Shown here one piece after another: positions 48,024-59,000 of a stretch of 64,000 bases of DNA (positions are counted from its first letter, which is position 1; each line of letters starts with the position of its first letter). The stretch covers positions 848,001 to 912,000 of the forward strand of contig NZ_CP012024.1 of NCBI RefSeq assembly GCF_001050115.1. The letters run 5' to 3'. Both the position numbers and the translations under genes were made by a program. The DNA comes from Bacillus smithii. Lineage in GTDB: Bacteria > Bacillota > Bacilli > Bacillales > DSM-4216. The notes under the pieces were generated by a model. That model did no database searches. It was not told the DNA's origin and worked only from the letters and a program-made list of their open reading frames with translations.

Positions 48024-48416
48024 TTATCCGTTTGATGGATTGGCTGAATTAGAGGGGTTATGATATCGTTCGAACAAGTAATATTTCATTAACTCTTCTA
48101 CTTTATTGCGAAGTCTCGGATTAAAGTAATTATGATACTCTTCATAGCCGTTATATAAAAATACATACATCGTAAATAAATCATCTGATCGGACTTTTTC
48201 CGCTTTCATGCGGCGGTCCCGCATATATTTGCGGGTGTTCGCCAAATCTTTTTGTACCTCTTTTATCGTTTGGGCGATCCAATCTATATAAGGATTTCTC
48301 AGCTTAAAAGGGCTTTTTTCCACCACTTTTAGATCTCTATTTAAAACGGTTAAAAGCATAGGCAAATAAATAGCTTGTTCTAAAACATCACGGTCATCAG
48401 GAGGAATCCTTGTCAT
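48024..48416 (-). CDS. yhjD: YhjD-like protein, 130 aa
   Basis: Soluble helical protein of unknown function. MTRIPPDDRDVLEQAIYLPMLLTVLNRD at the N-terminus and YEEYHNYFNPRLRNKVEELM near the C-terminus fit my recollection of YhjD of B. subtilis, which lies next to yhjE and near comK. TAGGGGAGAG precedes the ATG. It is divergent from yhjE. The gap from comK (187 bp) contains no recognised feature. Confidence 0.78.
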   Translation of the reverse strand: MTRIPPDDRDVLEQAIYLPMLLTVLNRDLKVVEKSPFKLRNPYIDWIAQTIKEVQKDLANTRKYMRDRRMKAEKVRSDDLFTMYVFLYNGYEEYHNYFNPRLRNKVEELMKYYLFERYHNPSNSANPSNG

Positions 48417-48669
48417 CTTTACTCTCCCCTAAAAGAACATTTGTTCGTATATATTTTACTGAGATGAAGCCATCATTTCAAGTATTCACGCCATGACTCT
48501 TTTCCATGCTTTTTAGGTGTAAATGTTTAAAATAAATGATCTCGTTATGATAAAATAATAAAGTCATCTTCTTTTTGTCCGGAAAATCTGCCGGATTTTT
48601 GATAATGAATGTGGAAAAATGATAGTGATAGGGGTTAACAGAGGATTGAATGAGAGGAAAAGGAATTAA

Positions 48670-49293
48670 ATGGATTTTGAGACTCTGACAAATGGGTTTA
48701 CACTTGAACACGTAATGGACTTAATCCGAAAATATCGTTCATTTGGGCCGATACCAGGAATTTTGCTTCCCATGATGGAGGCGTTTTTTCCGTTTTTGCC
48801 TCTGTTTTTATTTGTAATGGCCAACGCCAACGCTTTTGGTCTCTGGTTAGGATTTTTGTTTTCCTGGGTTGGAGCTGTTGCCGGCGCTTTGCTTGTTTTT
48901 GGATTGATCAGGAAATTCGGGCAAAGAAGAATGCTTCGCTTTCTGAAAAATCATCCGAAGGTAAGCAAATTGATGAACTGGCTGGAAAGACATGGGTTTG
49001 GCCCGCTCTTTTTATTGATGTGCTTTCCGTTTACGCCGTCTGCTCTCATCAATATAGTGGCCGGGCTTTCCAATATAAAAAAATACCAGTATTTCATAGC
49101 TGTAGTGGCTGGTAAAATGGTGATGATATTCACGATCAGCTTCATTGGCCATGATGTCGTTTCCCTTATTAAAAAGCCGCTTCGGACCGTGATCGTGGTG
49201 ATCGTGATTTTTATCCTTTGGCTTGCAGGGAAATGGCTGGAATTGCGATTGAATGAAAAAGAACACAAAAAGGGAAAGCAACCTGGTACATAA
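48670..49293 (+). CDS. yhjE: YhjE, SNARE-associated (DedA/TVP38-like) membrane protein, 207 aa
   Basis: Polytopic membrane protein of the TVP38/TMEM64 (VTT-domain) family. Hydrophobic segments at about residues 30-60, 65-85, 115-135, 140-160 and 170-190. Family blocks: PIPGILLPMMEAFFPFLPLFLF, GLWLGFLFSWVGAVAGALLVF and FGPLFLLMCFPFTPSALINIVAGLSNI. VTT-domain proteins include polyprenyl-phosphate and phospholipid flippases, but the substrate of YhjE is not established. Length equals that of B. subtilis YhjE (207 aa). Terminator directly downstream. Confidence 0.88.
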   Translation: MDFETLTNGFTLEHVMDLIRKYRSFGPIPGILLPMMEAFFPFLPLFLFVMANANAFGLWLGFLFSWVGAVAGALLVFGLIRKFGQRRMLRFLKNHPKVSKLMNWLERHGFGPLFLLMCFPFTPSALINIVAGLSNIKKYQYFIAVVAGKMVMIFTISFIGHDVVSLIKKPLRTVIVVIVIFILWLAGKWLELRLNEKEHKKGKQPGT

Positions 49294-49300
49294 AAAAGAA

Positions 49301-49353
49301 AAAAGGACTGTTCTCCTGCTTGAAAACGGATTTCAGTGGAGGACGGTCCTTTT
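49301..49353 (+). terminator. terminator after yhjE
   Basis: AAAAGGACTGTTCTCC (49301-49316) pairs with GGAGGACGGTCCTTTT (49338-49353) with two wobble/mismatch positions; T-rich end. Confidence 0.85.
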
Positions 49354-49425
49354 CGTCATTGCATAAATCGTGTTGGAAAAACCAAACTAATTCCTGATAT
49401 TTGCTACATATCAGGAGGGATGCAG

Positions 49426-50157
49426 GTGGGGCAAATAAAGCTGACAATGCCAGAAAAAATAAGCCTGATTCTCAAAATGGTGATTGGATCAGCCGTTTCA
49501 TGGGAATCGGCCATTTTATTTGGTTCAAAATATCCTTATTTAGGACCGATTTCACTCATTCTTTGTTTACAAACGACGATCATGAAAACGATCCAATTTG
49601 GAATCGCTCGAATCGTCGGAACGATCATCGGGGCAGCGTCTGTTTTCATTCTCGCATCTTCTTTGCATGCGAATGCCTGGTCATTGGCTATTGTCATGCT
49701 GGTCAGTCTTGTCATCCCTCTCCTTTTAGGGGCTGATGGCATTATGCTGCACCAAATTGCACTAAGCGTACTGCTCGTTTTTGCATTTGAGCATAAGCTT
49801 GAGGGATATGGATTGGATCGAATCCGAGATTCCATCATTGGGGTAGCCGTGGCTCTGTTGCTGCAACAATTCTTCCATCCGCCTAATTTAACAAAAAAAG
49901 CAATGAAAGAAGTGGAAGAATTGCCTGAAATATTAGCGGATAAACTGAAATCCTTGGCAGTCTGGCTTGACGCAGGAGCCCTTTTCTTGTTGGAGTCTTC
50001 CCTCCGCAATTGGAATGACGGAAAAACAATAGCAAATATTGCATTTCATAAGAATTATGAGAACCTTTCAAATGAAAAATTTTACTTTCCGGCTATGTGG
50101 CATGCACAGCATCTACTCTCTGTTCTGAAACAACACCCGCTTGCCGCCTCTCTTTGA
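49426..50157 (+). CDS. aromatic acid exporter-like (ArAE_1/FUSC-type) membrane protein, 243 aa
   Basis: N-terminal domain with four to six transmembrane helices (residues about 18-155) typical of the ArAE_1 (DUF939) family: KMVIGSAVSWESAILFGSKYPYLGPISLILCLQTTIMKTIQFGIARIVGTIIGA is the diagnostic stretch. It continues with a short cytoplasmic helical part. It is much shorter than full exporters (about 320+ aa), lacking most of the C-terminal domain. GTG start chosen because CAGGAGGG is 5-6 nt upstream; an ATG two codons earlier abuts it. Substrate unknown. Confidence 0.8.
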   Translation: MGQIKLTMPEKISLILKMVIGSAVSWESAILFGSKYPYLGPISLILCLQTTIMKTIQFGIARIVGTIIGAASVFILASSLHANAWSLAIVMLVSLVIPLLLGADGIMLHQIALSVLLVFAFEHKLEGYGLDRIRDSIIGVAVALLLQQFFHPPNLTKKAMKEVEELPEILADKLKSLAVWLDAGALFLLESSLRNWNDGKTIANIAFHKNYENLSNEKFYFPAMWHAQHLLSVLKQHPLAASL

Positions 50158-50414
50158 ATCGGCTGGATACATGCTTTGACAACGGCTTTTAATTTCTCAG
50201 TAAGGTTTAGCTTAAACTGCTGTTTCATGACTGTGGATCGTATAGTAGCATTTGATCATAATCCGGAGTATAAAATCTATGTTGGTAGGAACAGAGAGCA
50301 AAAATGCATTGATTTCGTTTGGCTATTTCATTATCACCCCTTCGTGATTCCTTCTTCCATCCACGATTTTAGTCGTCCGTAAAACCTCAGGATCCTGCAG
50401 GCTCCGTTTTTTTT
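50158..50414. other. gap before the insertion sequence
   Basis: 257 bp without a gene. Near its end CCTCAGGATCCTGCAGG...CCG followed by the T-tract (50407-50414) looks like an old terminator whose T-run became the target of the insertion sequence. Confidence 0.5.
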
Positions 50415-52103
50415 CTTAGACGGCACAACCAACACAATAAATTAGTTGTGCCTTTTCCATTTCTCTTCAATAGTGTTTAAATATTCATTTGGTTCTTTTT
50501 TGAATCTTCTTTGTTTTATATGCTCGCCAATACGTTGTTCCCATTTATTCGCTTCAGTTTTATATGCTGAATAATTAACATTTTTTATCATTTGTAGCCC
50601 TTCCTGTTCATTAGAGACATTTTCTACAAATACAATGTTTTCACCGTGTCGGATAATATATCGATTCCAAGTCCGACTACCTGTGATTCTTCGGTGTTTT
50701 TGCTTTATTCTTCTAAAAAAGAGTTCTAAATCATTATTCGTTCTCGGTATAAGTGGATAATCATAAAAGGTGAAAAGTCCTTTCCAAAATCCTTTACTAT
50801 ACTTTAATAGGTTCTCTACAAACGGTTGATCTTCTTTCCGATTAAGCTCTTTTTCCATTTGGTTTAAATATTGCTTCAATCTGTTTTCGACCCAAAAACT
50901 TGTTTTATTCTCAGAAGGTTCCATAATGGTGGCAATCCTTTTAAATCGTGTATCCCAACGTTTTACGAGTTGATAATCTTCCTTATAGTTATCCACATTT
51001 CTGACTATTCTGAACAAATTTTCAAGTAGAGGAGTCCCCTTTTTTATCCAGGCATTTTTCAATCGAATCTTTAATCGCATTCGTTCGTTCAAAAACACAA
51101 GTGCCTGGTAATTCGAATGGTGGCTTACCATCTTCTAGAAGAACGGATCGAATAGCCGCAATATAGTCACTTGCTACCTCTTCTTCTATGTTTTTAGATG
51201 GAGAATTTTCAATTTTTCTTTCAACTTCCCTTATTCCCCTTAGCTTCTTTTTGATATTCGTTTTTAGTTTTCTATCTTTTTCAACTAATGGTTTGGCTAT
51301 GTCTTTAAAGTAATGAAACTGACAATATTGATACGGAATATCTGGAACTATTTGTTCAATTGCTAAACGAATGGATTGTTGCCCATCACTGATAAAACCT
51401 TGGATTGGATAACCCCAGTCTAAAATGGGTTGAATAATACCTATCAGTTCTTGAGAAGCACTGCTTTTTAAATTATGTGCAGCTAAAATAGTACCACTAA
51501 GAACTTCACGGATGACATACAATGTTTCGTTACCTTTTTCGGGTTGGACACCATCAATAGATAAGACAAGTCCTCCATGTTCTTTCACAATATTTTCTAA
51601 TGTCTCTTTCATATTTTCTTTAACGCTTGCCCGCAGTAATAACGCATATCTTTCATAAAGTTTCTGTACTTGCCTCTCAGAAATTTTTACTTCTTTTTCC
51701 GATAAGATAGTAGCTATCTCAGATCGAGTCTTATGTTCTTTAAACCGTAAATATCCGATATATGCGATGACATCCATTCCATAAGTAATGTGCTTCATAC
51801 TTAATTGTTCGGCTTCAGCTGAACGATATACGGTGTCATTAGAACAGGAGTTATTCTCACATCGGTATCCTAGATTTATGATTTTAAATTCACCTTTTAG
51901 GGTAGAAATTGTTTTTCTCCAAACAGGGTGACAGTATACTAATTTATTACCACATTCTGGACAATTAGTTATCTCGGGTCTAAAGTATTTTGATTCGATT
52001 GGATTTAATCTATTTTTGGTACGCATAAATAATCACCAACTTAAATAAAATTCAGGTCTATTATAACCTAAATTTAATGTTAGTGTTATTTATTCCGTCT
52101 AAG
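50415..52103 (-). mobile_element. DDE-type insertion sequence, 1689 bp, with 8-9 bp poly-T target duplication
   Basis: Terminal inverted repeats: CTTAGACGG (50415-50423) and CCGTCTAAG (52095-52103), exact over 9 bp, with further matches inside (AACAC at the same distance from both ends). Both ends are flanked by T-tracts (50407-50414 and 52104-52112), consistent with an 8-9 bp target-site duplication. A perfect hairpin GGCACAAC/GTTGTGCC (50422-50429, 50445-50452) overlaps the transposase stop. The single transposase gene is split by a frameshift. Confidence 0.85.
50442..52026 (-). pseudogene. DDE transposase (MULE/IS256-like), frameshifted at 51045-51054
   Basis: N-terminal part (from 52026): zinc-ribbon-like CPECGNKLVYCH and CENNSC, helix-turn-helix-like KTRSEIATILSEKEVKISERQVQKLY, first catalytic Asp in LVLSIDGVQPEKG, second in GFISDGQQSIRLAIEQ followed by YQYCQFHYFKD (MULE-like C/H pattern). 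This frame stops at 51022. The next frame continues with WIKKGTPLLENLF and the third catalytic residue in RTNNDLELFFRR. The frames switch at an A6G4 run: removing one base gives LDKKGTPLLENLF without loss. Either an inactivating indel, a sequencing error, or slippage-dependent expression. Full-length product would be about 525 aa. The IS family is not certain. Confidence 0.82.
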
Positions 52104-52363
52104 TTTTTTTTTGCAACCTCTTTTTGTACCAGTCATGCTGCAATATTCCCAGCAGCGCAAAAAATAACAAAATAACTGTATGCGTATGAGAATCGTTCTG
52201 TTTTTCCGCTCACAATAAGATCGGTTAGGACTCGAGATCACTTTTGCAAAGGTGATAGATAAATCTGCCATATTCAGCTGCGGGTCCCCTTTAATAAACT
52301 TTCCTTTTTGTCGAACCGGATAATTCTTTAAAAGTGAAATTTATGTGTAGAACAAGATTGTAT

Positions 52364-52393
52364 TTGACAATACGAACGTATGTTTGTTATTCT
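52364..52393 (+). promoter_or_regulatory. promoter with LexA-like box upstream of addBA
   Basis: TTGACA (52364-52369) and TTATTC/TATTCT (52387-52393) with a 17-18 bp spacer. The spacer contains CGAACGTATGTTTG (52373-52386), which matches the Gram-positive LexA consensus CGAAC-N4-GTTY in both half-sites. A LexA dimer here would block the promoter. The start codon of addB is about 150 bp downstream; TATAAT at 52493 could serve a second promoter. The rest of the 52113-52541 gap has no supportable gene. Confidence 0.7.
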
Positions 52394-52541
52394 GGTAACA
52401 ATAGATGTTGGTACGAATGACAGGAATCAATGACCGGACAAAACAAAGAATTAGGTTATTTCAAAAAGAGATACGGCGTTTTTTTAATGTATTATAATGG
52501 GTATGACAGTCAAGGTACCATAAAACCGGAGAGGTGATCGC

Positions 52542-55500
52542 ATGTCTGTTCGTTTTATTTTAGGACGTTCCGGAACCGGAAAAACGAAGTTCATAATAGA
52601 TGAAATTACTCACCAATTAATCGAAAATCCATCTGGAAAGCCGATTATTTATATAGTCCCTGATCAAATGACTTTTTTATCCGAATATACGCTTGTGAAT
52701 ACTCCGGGATTGAACGGCATGATGCGTGCTCAAGTTTATAGTTTTTCGCGTCTTGCATGGAAAGTTCTTCAAGAAACGGGAGGATTCGCTCGGATTCACT
52801 TGTCTTCAGCCGGTTTAAATATGCTGATTCGAAAAATCATCGAAGAAAGAAAAGAGAATCTGCGGCTTTTTGCTAAAGCAGCAGACAAATCGGGGTTTAT
52901 TCAGCATGTGGAAAAAGCGCTTATTGAACTGAAACGCTATTGCGTTGGCACTGATGAACTTGCGGCCAGGAGAACGGAGTTTGAGGAAAATGGAGAGGCC
53001 CAGCTTTTGATTGATAAATTGCACGATCTCCACTTGATTTACGAAGAGTTTGAAAATCATCTCGTTGACCGCTATATTGCATCGGAGGATTATTTTCAAT
53101 TATTGGCGGAGTCCATCCAAAAGTCGGAGTATTTGCAAGACGCTCAAATTTATATCGATGGATTCCACAGTTTTACTCCCCAAGAATACTTGGTGATCTA
53201 CGAATTGATGAAAGCTGCATCTCAAGTTTCGATTGCGCTGACACTGGACCGTCCTTATTCAGAAGAACTTCCGCGAGAAACGGATTTGTTCCGGATGACT
53301 GGCGAAACTTATGCTTCCTTGTGGAAAATGGCCCGCGATTCCGGGATATCGACAGAAAATATCATGATGACGGAGTTTGTTCGCAGCAAGGAACAGAGTC
53401 TTATTCATTTGGAACGCTTTTTTGACAAAAGGCCGGCCAAGCCGTTTATTGGGGAAGGCGCGCCCGTTGTTTTCGAGGCGGCGAACAGGAGAGCAGAGAT
53501 TGAAGGAGTGGCAAGAGAAATCCGAAGACTTGTCCGTGAACATCATCATCGTTATAAAGAGATAGCAGTGTTGGTCAGAAACGGACAAGATTATCAGGAA
53601 TTGATTGAAACTATTTTTTATGACTACGAGATTCCGTTTTTTATTGATCAAAAAAGAACCATGTTAAATCATCCTTTTATTGAATTGATTCGTTCCAGTC
53701 TTGAAATTTTAACTAGCTTTTGGCGTTATGAACCGGTTTTTCGCGCTGTCAAAACAGAGCTTCTTTATCCTTTCAAGATGAAAGCAGAGCAGATAAGAGA
53801 AAAAATAGACCGGTTTGAAAACTATTGTTTGGCTCACGGAGTGAAAGGGGAACTGTGGACAACAAAAAAACGCTGGGTTTACAGAAGATACAGAGGACTT
53901 GAGCTGACGGACGCACCGCAAACGGACGAGGAGCGGGCAATAGAGGAAGAAATAAACGAATTGCGGGCTATGATTCGAACGCCTGTTTTACGGCTCGATC
54001 GACGGTTTCGTCAAGCGAAAAACGGAAGAGATTTTTGCGAGGCGCTTTATAAGTATTTTGAAGAACTGGATATTCCGGCGAAACTGGAAAGACTCAGTAT
54101 GGAAGCTGAAGAAAACGGGGATTTACTGGCAGCTCGTGATCATGAACAAGCGTGGAATGCTATCATTGGATTGCTGGACGAGTTTGTAGAGATGCTTGGC
54201 GACCAGCCTTTTACGCTGAAGAAATTCGCAACGATCCTCGAAGCGGGCATTGAATCGATGCGATTTACCAATGTTCCACCATCTGCCGATCAAGTCATCA
54301 TCGCCGATTTGGAATTGTCACGTCTTTCGGATATCAAGACCGCATTTATCGTCGGAGTGAACGATGGAGTTTTGCCGGCCAAAATGGCAGAGGAAGGTAT
54401 TTTGACGGATGAAGAGAGGGAACGGATGGCTTCATTAGGGATGAAGCTTGCACCAACGAGCAAAACCAGGTTGCTGAATGAAGAGTTTATTGCTTACAAA
54501 GCGTTTACAACTCCATCTGAACAACTTTATCTATCTTACCCGATCGCTAATGAAGAAGGGAAAGCTTTGCTTCCTTCCCTCTACATCAAAAGAATGAAGG
54601 AAATATATCCGAATATAAAAGAACAGCTATTGTTGAACGATCCTTCCGAACTGGAGGAGCAGGATCAACTGTCTTACATTTCCCATCCGGGGACGGCTAT
54701 TTCGTATTTAACGTCTCAAATTCAGCTTAAATTACGGAATTATCCAATGTATTCCATTTGGTGGGATGTCTACAATTTTTATATGAGCCACCAAGATTGG
54801 AAGTGGAAGGCAAGGAGAATTTTGTCCAGTTTGTTTTATCGAAATGAAGCGAAGAATTTAACAGAGGAAACAAGCAAAGAGCTTTACGGAGACCATATTT
54901 TGGCTAGCGTTTCGAGAATGGAGCTTTTCCATGGCTGTCCGTTTTCCCATTTTGCTCGATTCGGGCTCGGTCTTCGAGAACGAGAGGTGTTCCGTTTAGA
55001 AGCTCCCGATATCGGTGAGCTGTTCCACGGAGCGTTAAAATGGATGGCCGATGAAGTGAAAAAAAGAGGTCTCGGCTGGAAGACATTGACGAAAGATCAG
55101 TGTGCGCAATTGGCAAGAGAATCGATTCAATATTTGGCGCCAAAGCTGCAAAATCAAATTTTATTGAGTTCGAACCGCTATCATTATATTAAGAAAAAGC
55201 TTGAATCTATTATCAGCAAGGCTTCTTACATTTTAAGCGAACATTCACGGGCAAGCGGGTTTGAGCCAATCGGGCTGGAATTAGGATTTGGACCAAAAGC
55301 AGAACTTCCGCCTTTTACGTTCACTTTGAAAAACGGCATCAAAATGGAGCTGGCAGGAAGAATCGATCGTGTTGATAAAGCGGAAGAAAACAGTAGTGTA
55401 TTTTTAAGGGTGATTGATTATAAATCCAGCAGCAAGGATCTTGATTTAACAGAAGTTTATTATGGTCTTGCTCTTCAAATGTTGACGTATTTAGATATTG

Positions 55501-56024
55501 TGTTGGCGAATTCGGAACAGTTGATAGGAACCCCTGCATTGCCTGCCGGAGTGTTGTATTTCCATGTCCATAATCCGATGCTGAAAACGAATAAAATGCT
55601 GACGATGGACGAGGTGGAAGAAGAAATTTTTAAACAATACAAAATGAAAGGACTTGTGCTAAGCGATCCGAACGTGGTCCGATTGATGGATCAAACTTTG
55701 GAAACGGGGGATTCGGCCATCATTTCCGCCGGACTGAAAAAAGACGGAACGCTTAACGCGCGTTCAAAAGCAGCTTCTGATAATGATTTTGAATCGCTGA
55801 GAAAATATGTACGGAAGTTCTATGAAAAGACCGGCAATGATATTGTCTCCGGGAAAATCGATATTGCCCCATACAAATATAAAAAGAAAACACCTTGCGA
55901 ATTTTGTTCTTTCCGTTCACTGTGCCAGTTTGACCCAAGTTTTGAGGAAAATCGATATCGAATCATCATACCTCTAAAAGATGAAGATGTATTAAAGTTG
56001 ATACGCGAAAGGGGCGAGCAATGA
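52542..56024 (+). CDS. addB: AddB, helicase-nuclease subunit B, 1160 aa
   Basis: Subunit of AddAB, the RecBCD-equivalent that resects DNA double-strand ends and recognises Chi. N-terminal nucleotide-binding loop GRSGTGKTK (residues 8-16). The helicase-like part is degenerate, as usual for AddB. C-terminal RecB-type nuclease with VIDYKSSSKD (Asp959, Lys961). Four cysteines forming the iron-sulfur cluster: Cys799 (FHGCPFSHF) and Cys1119, Cys1122, Cys1128 (CEFCSFRSLC). Length matches B. subtilis AddB (about 1166 aa). GGAGAGGTGATCGC precedes ATG. Overlaps addA by 4 bp. Confidence 0.97.
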   Translation: MSVRFILGRSGTGKTKFIIDEITHQLIENPSGKPIIYIVPDQMTFLSEYTLVNTPGLNGMMRAQVYSFSRLAWKVLQETGGFARIHLSSAGLNMLIRKIIEERKENLRLFAKAADKSGFIQHVEKALIELKRYCVGTDELAARRTEFEENGEAQLLIDKLHDLHLIYEEFENHLVDRYIASEDYFQLLAESIQKSEYLQDAQIYIDGFHSFTPQEYLVIYELMKAASQVSIALTLDRPYSEELPRETDLFRMTGETYASLWKMARDSGISTENIMMTEFVRSKEQSLIHLERFFDKRPAKPFIGEGAPVVFEAANRRAEIEGVAREIRRLVREHHHRYKEIAVLVRNGQDYQELIETIFYDYEIPFFIDQKRTMLNHPFIELIRSSLEILTSFWRYEPVFRAVKTELLYPFKMKAEQIREKIDRFENYCLAHGVKGELWTTKKRWVYRRYRGLELTDAPQTDEERAIEEEINELRAMIRTPVLRLDRRFRQAKNGRDFCEALYKYFEELDIPAKLERLSMEAEENGDLLAARDHEQAWNAIIGLLDEFVEMLGDQPFTLKKFATILEAGIESMRFTNVPPSADQVIIADLELSRLSDIKTAFIVGVNDGVLPAKMAEEGILTDEERERMASLGMKLAPTSKTRLLNEEFIAYKAFTTPSEQLYLSYPIANEEGKALLPSLYIKRMKEIYPNIKEQLLLNDPSELEEQDQLSYISHPGTAISYLTSQIQLKLRNYPMYSIWWDVYNFYMSHQDWKWKARRILSSLFYRNEAKNLTEETSKELYGDHILASVSRMELFHGCPFSHFARFGLGLREREVFRLEAPDIGELFHGALKWMADEVKKRGLGWKTLTKDQCAQLARESIQYLAPKLQNQILLSSNRYHYIKKKLESIISKASYILSEHSRASGFEPIGLELGFGPKAELPPFTFTLKNGIKMELAGRIDRVDKAEENSSVFLRVIDYKSSSKDLDLTEVYYGLALQMLTYLDIVLANSEQLIGTPALPAGVLYFHVHNPMLKTNKMLTMDEVEEEIFKQYKMKGLVLSDPNVVRLMDQTLETGDSAIISAGLKKDGTLNARSKAASDNDFESLRKYVRKFYEKTGNDIVSGKIDIAPYKYKKKTPCEFCSFRSLCQFDPSFEENRYRIIIPLKDEDVLKLIRERGEQ

Positions 56025-59000
56025 TGGGCAAATATCCAATTCCGTTAAAACCGGATCATGTAAGTTGGACAGACGATCAATGGAAAGCGATCATGGCGGA
56101 CGGACAAGATATATTAGTGGCCGCAGCGGCAGGCTCTGGAAAAACGGCTGTCTTGGTGGAACGGATTATCCAAAAAATCACCAGTCGCAAAAATCCGGTG
56201 GATGTGGATGAATTATTGGTGGTCACATTTACAAATGCTTCTGCTGCAGAAATGAAACATCGAATTGGACAGGCTTTAGAAGAAGCCGCCAATCAGCAGC
56301 CAAATTCAGAGCATTTGCGTAAACAATTAGGCCTTCTGAACCGAGCGTCCATTTCCACTCTTCATTCTTTTTGCTTAGAAGTGATTCAAAAATTTTACTA
56401 TTTGATCGATATCGATCCGGCGTTTCGGATTGTTGAGAATATGGAAGGAACGCTTCTTCGAGAGGAAGCGCTCGATGAACTTTTTGAAGAAGAATACGGA
56501 AAAGAAGGAAACGATCGCTTTTACCAATTGGTTGAAACTTTTTCCAACGACCGTAGCGATGCAGAACTTCAGGATTTAGTGAATAAGTTGTATTTTTTTT
56601 CACAATCTCATCCGAATCCGGAATTATGGTTGGAACAGTTAGCCGATATGTATGATGTGAATGAAGAGGATTCCATAGATGAATTGCCGTTTTTAGGGGC
56701 ACTGAAATTTGAAATTGGACTGCAGTTGGAAATTGCCTTCCAGCTCCTTCGCGAGGGATTAGAGCTGACGAAGAGGCCGGGTGGTCCGGCTCCTCGGGCG
56801 GAAAACTTTTTGATTGATCTGGAGATGGTCGAAAGCCTTTTAGCCGCAAAGGATTCTTGGCAAGATTTATACGAAAAGTTTCAAAACGTGACTTTTGATA
56901 GATTAAAAAGCTGCCGAGGATCAGAGTACGACAAAACCCTCGTGGATGAATCAAAAAACATACGGGATCAGGCGAAGAAAATCATACAAAAGATAAAAGA
57001 CGACTATTTTTCAAGAAATCCTCGCTACTATTTACGGGATTTGAAAGAGATGAAAGACGTTGTCGAAACATTGGCTTATTTAGTAAAAGCGTTTATGAAC
57101 CGCTACCAAGAAAAAAAGAGAGAAAAAGGGCTGGTCGATTTCTCCGACCTGGAACATTATTGCTTGGCGATTTTGACGGAATCGGAATCTAATGGCGAGC
57201 GAGTACCTTCGGAAGCCGCTTTGTATTATCAACATCGATTCAAAGAAGTATTGGTGGATGAATATCAAGATACGAATCTAGTTCAAGAAGCCATTCTTCA
57301 ACTCGTTTCCAAGAGACCGGAGACAGACGGAAATTTGTTTATGGTTGGAGATGTGAAGCAGTCTATTTATCGTTTCCGACTGGCAGAACCAAATCTGTTC
57401 TTAGAGAAATACCGCCGGTTTACGGCAGACGGGGAAGGAAGCGGGCTAAAAATCGACCTTTCGAAAAATTTTCGCAGCCGGTATGAAGTCCTTGCAGGAA
57501 CGAATTTTCTTTTTAAACAGATCATGGGTGCTAAAGTGGGAGAAATTGAATACGATGAACAGGCGGAACTTGTTAAAGGTTCATCTTATCCTGAAGAGGA
57601 AGAATATCCGGTAGAAGTGGTCTTGATGGACCAAGGAGAAAAACAGGAACGCGCTGTTTCGACCGAGGAATATGCGGATCAAGCTTTATTCGACGAAGAA
57701 GATTTGGAGCAATCGCAAATCGAGTCGCGATGGATGGCGGGGAAAATCCGGGAATTAATTTTGGAACGAAAACCTATTTTTGATCCGAAAACGCAAACTC
57801 ATCGCCCGATCCAATACCGGGATATCGTTATTTTATTGCGGTCCATGACGTGGGCGCCAGAGATCATGGAAGAATTTAAAAAGGCCGGAATACCCGTTTA
57901 TGCCGATTTGTCTACTGGATATTTCAATGCGACGGAAATCGCTATTATGATGTCTCTTTTAAAAGTCATCGACAATCCTTATCAAGATATACCTCTTGCT
58001 TCCGTTCTTCGCTCGCCGATCGTAAACTGTTCAGAAGATGAATTGGCAAAAATCCGCCTTCATTCTAAAAAAGGAAGCTATTATGATGCACTAAAAGCCT
58101 TTATTCAAGCGGTTCCGAAACCGTCTGAAGAAGAACTCCATGAAAAAGTGAGTTTATTTGCAAAAGAGCTTCCTAAATGGAGATCGAAGGCACGTACGGG
58201 AAGTCTTTCAGAACTGATCTGGCAGCTATATCGTGATACAGGATTTTATGAATTTGTGGGCGGGCTCCCTGGAGGCAAACAGCGGCAAGCCAATTTAAGG
58301 GCATTATACGATCGCGCTCGCCAATATGAAAGCACATCGTTTCGAGGGCTGTTCCGGTTTTTGCGCTTTATTGAACGGATGAATGAACGCGGGGACGATT
58401 TAGGAGCTGCACGAGCTCTTAGCGAACAAGAAGATGTCGTTCGACTTATGACGATACATGCAAGCAAAGGACTGGAATTTCCTGTCGTCTTTGTGGCCGG
58501 TCTTGGCAAACAGTTTAACTTCGAGGATCTTAAAAAATCGTATTTAATGGACAAAGAGTACGGTTTTGCCAGCAGCTATGTAAATGTTGAAAAAAGAATC
58601 AGTTATCCAACGATTATTCAAATGGCCTTTAAAAGAAAAAAAAGGTTGGAATCAATAGCTGAGGAAATGCGGGTGCTATATGTTGCCTTAACCCGTGCGA
58701 AAGAAAAGTTATATTTAATAGGAACGTTAAAAAATGCCGAAAAGGCCATATCTTCTTGGAAAAAGGCACTAAGCAGGCCAGACTGGTTATTGAGCGAATA
58801 CGACAGGGCCAATGCCAATTGTTATTTGGATTGGATCGGTCCGGCGCTTGTCCGTCATAGAGACGCATGTTTACTTCATGAAGATGAAACGGACTCTCCT
58901 TCGGAAATACAAGAAATTTGGCATCATCCTTCAAAATGGTTGGTCCATCTTTACCATAAAGATGAGTTTAAAGAAACAGTAACGAACGAGAGTCAAGAAG

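Noticed and set aside
56229-56954. 241-codon minus-strand frame opposite addA
   Set aside because: Antisense shadow of addA with no start signal and no domain.
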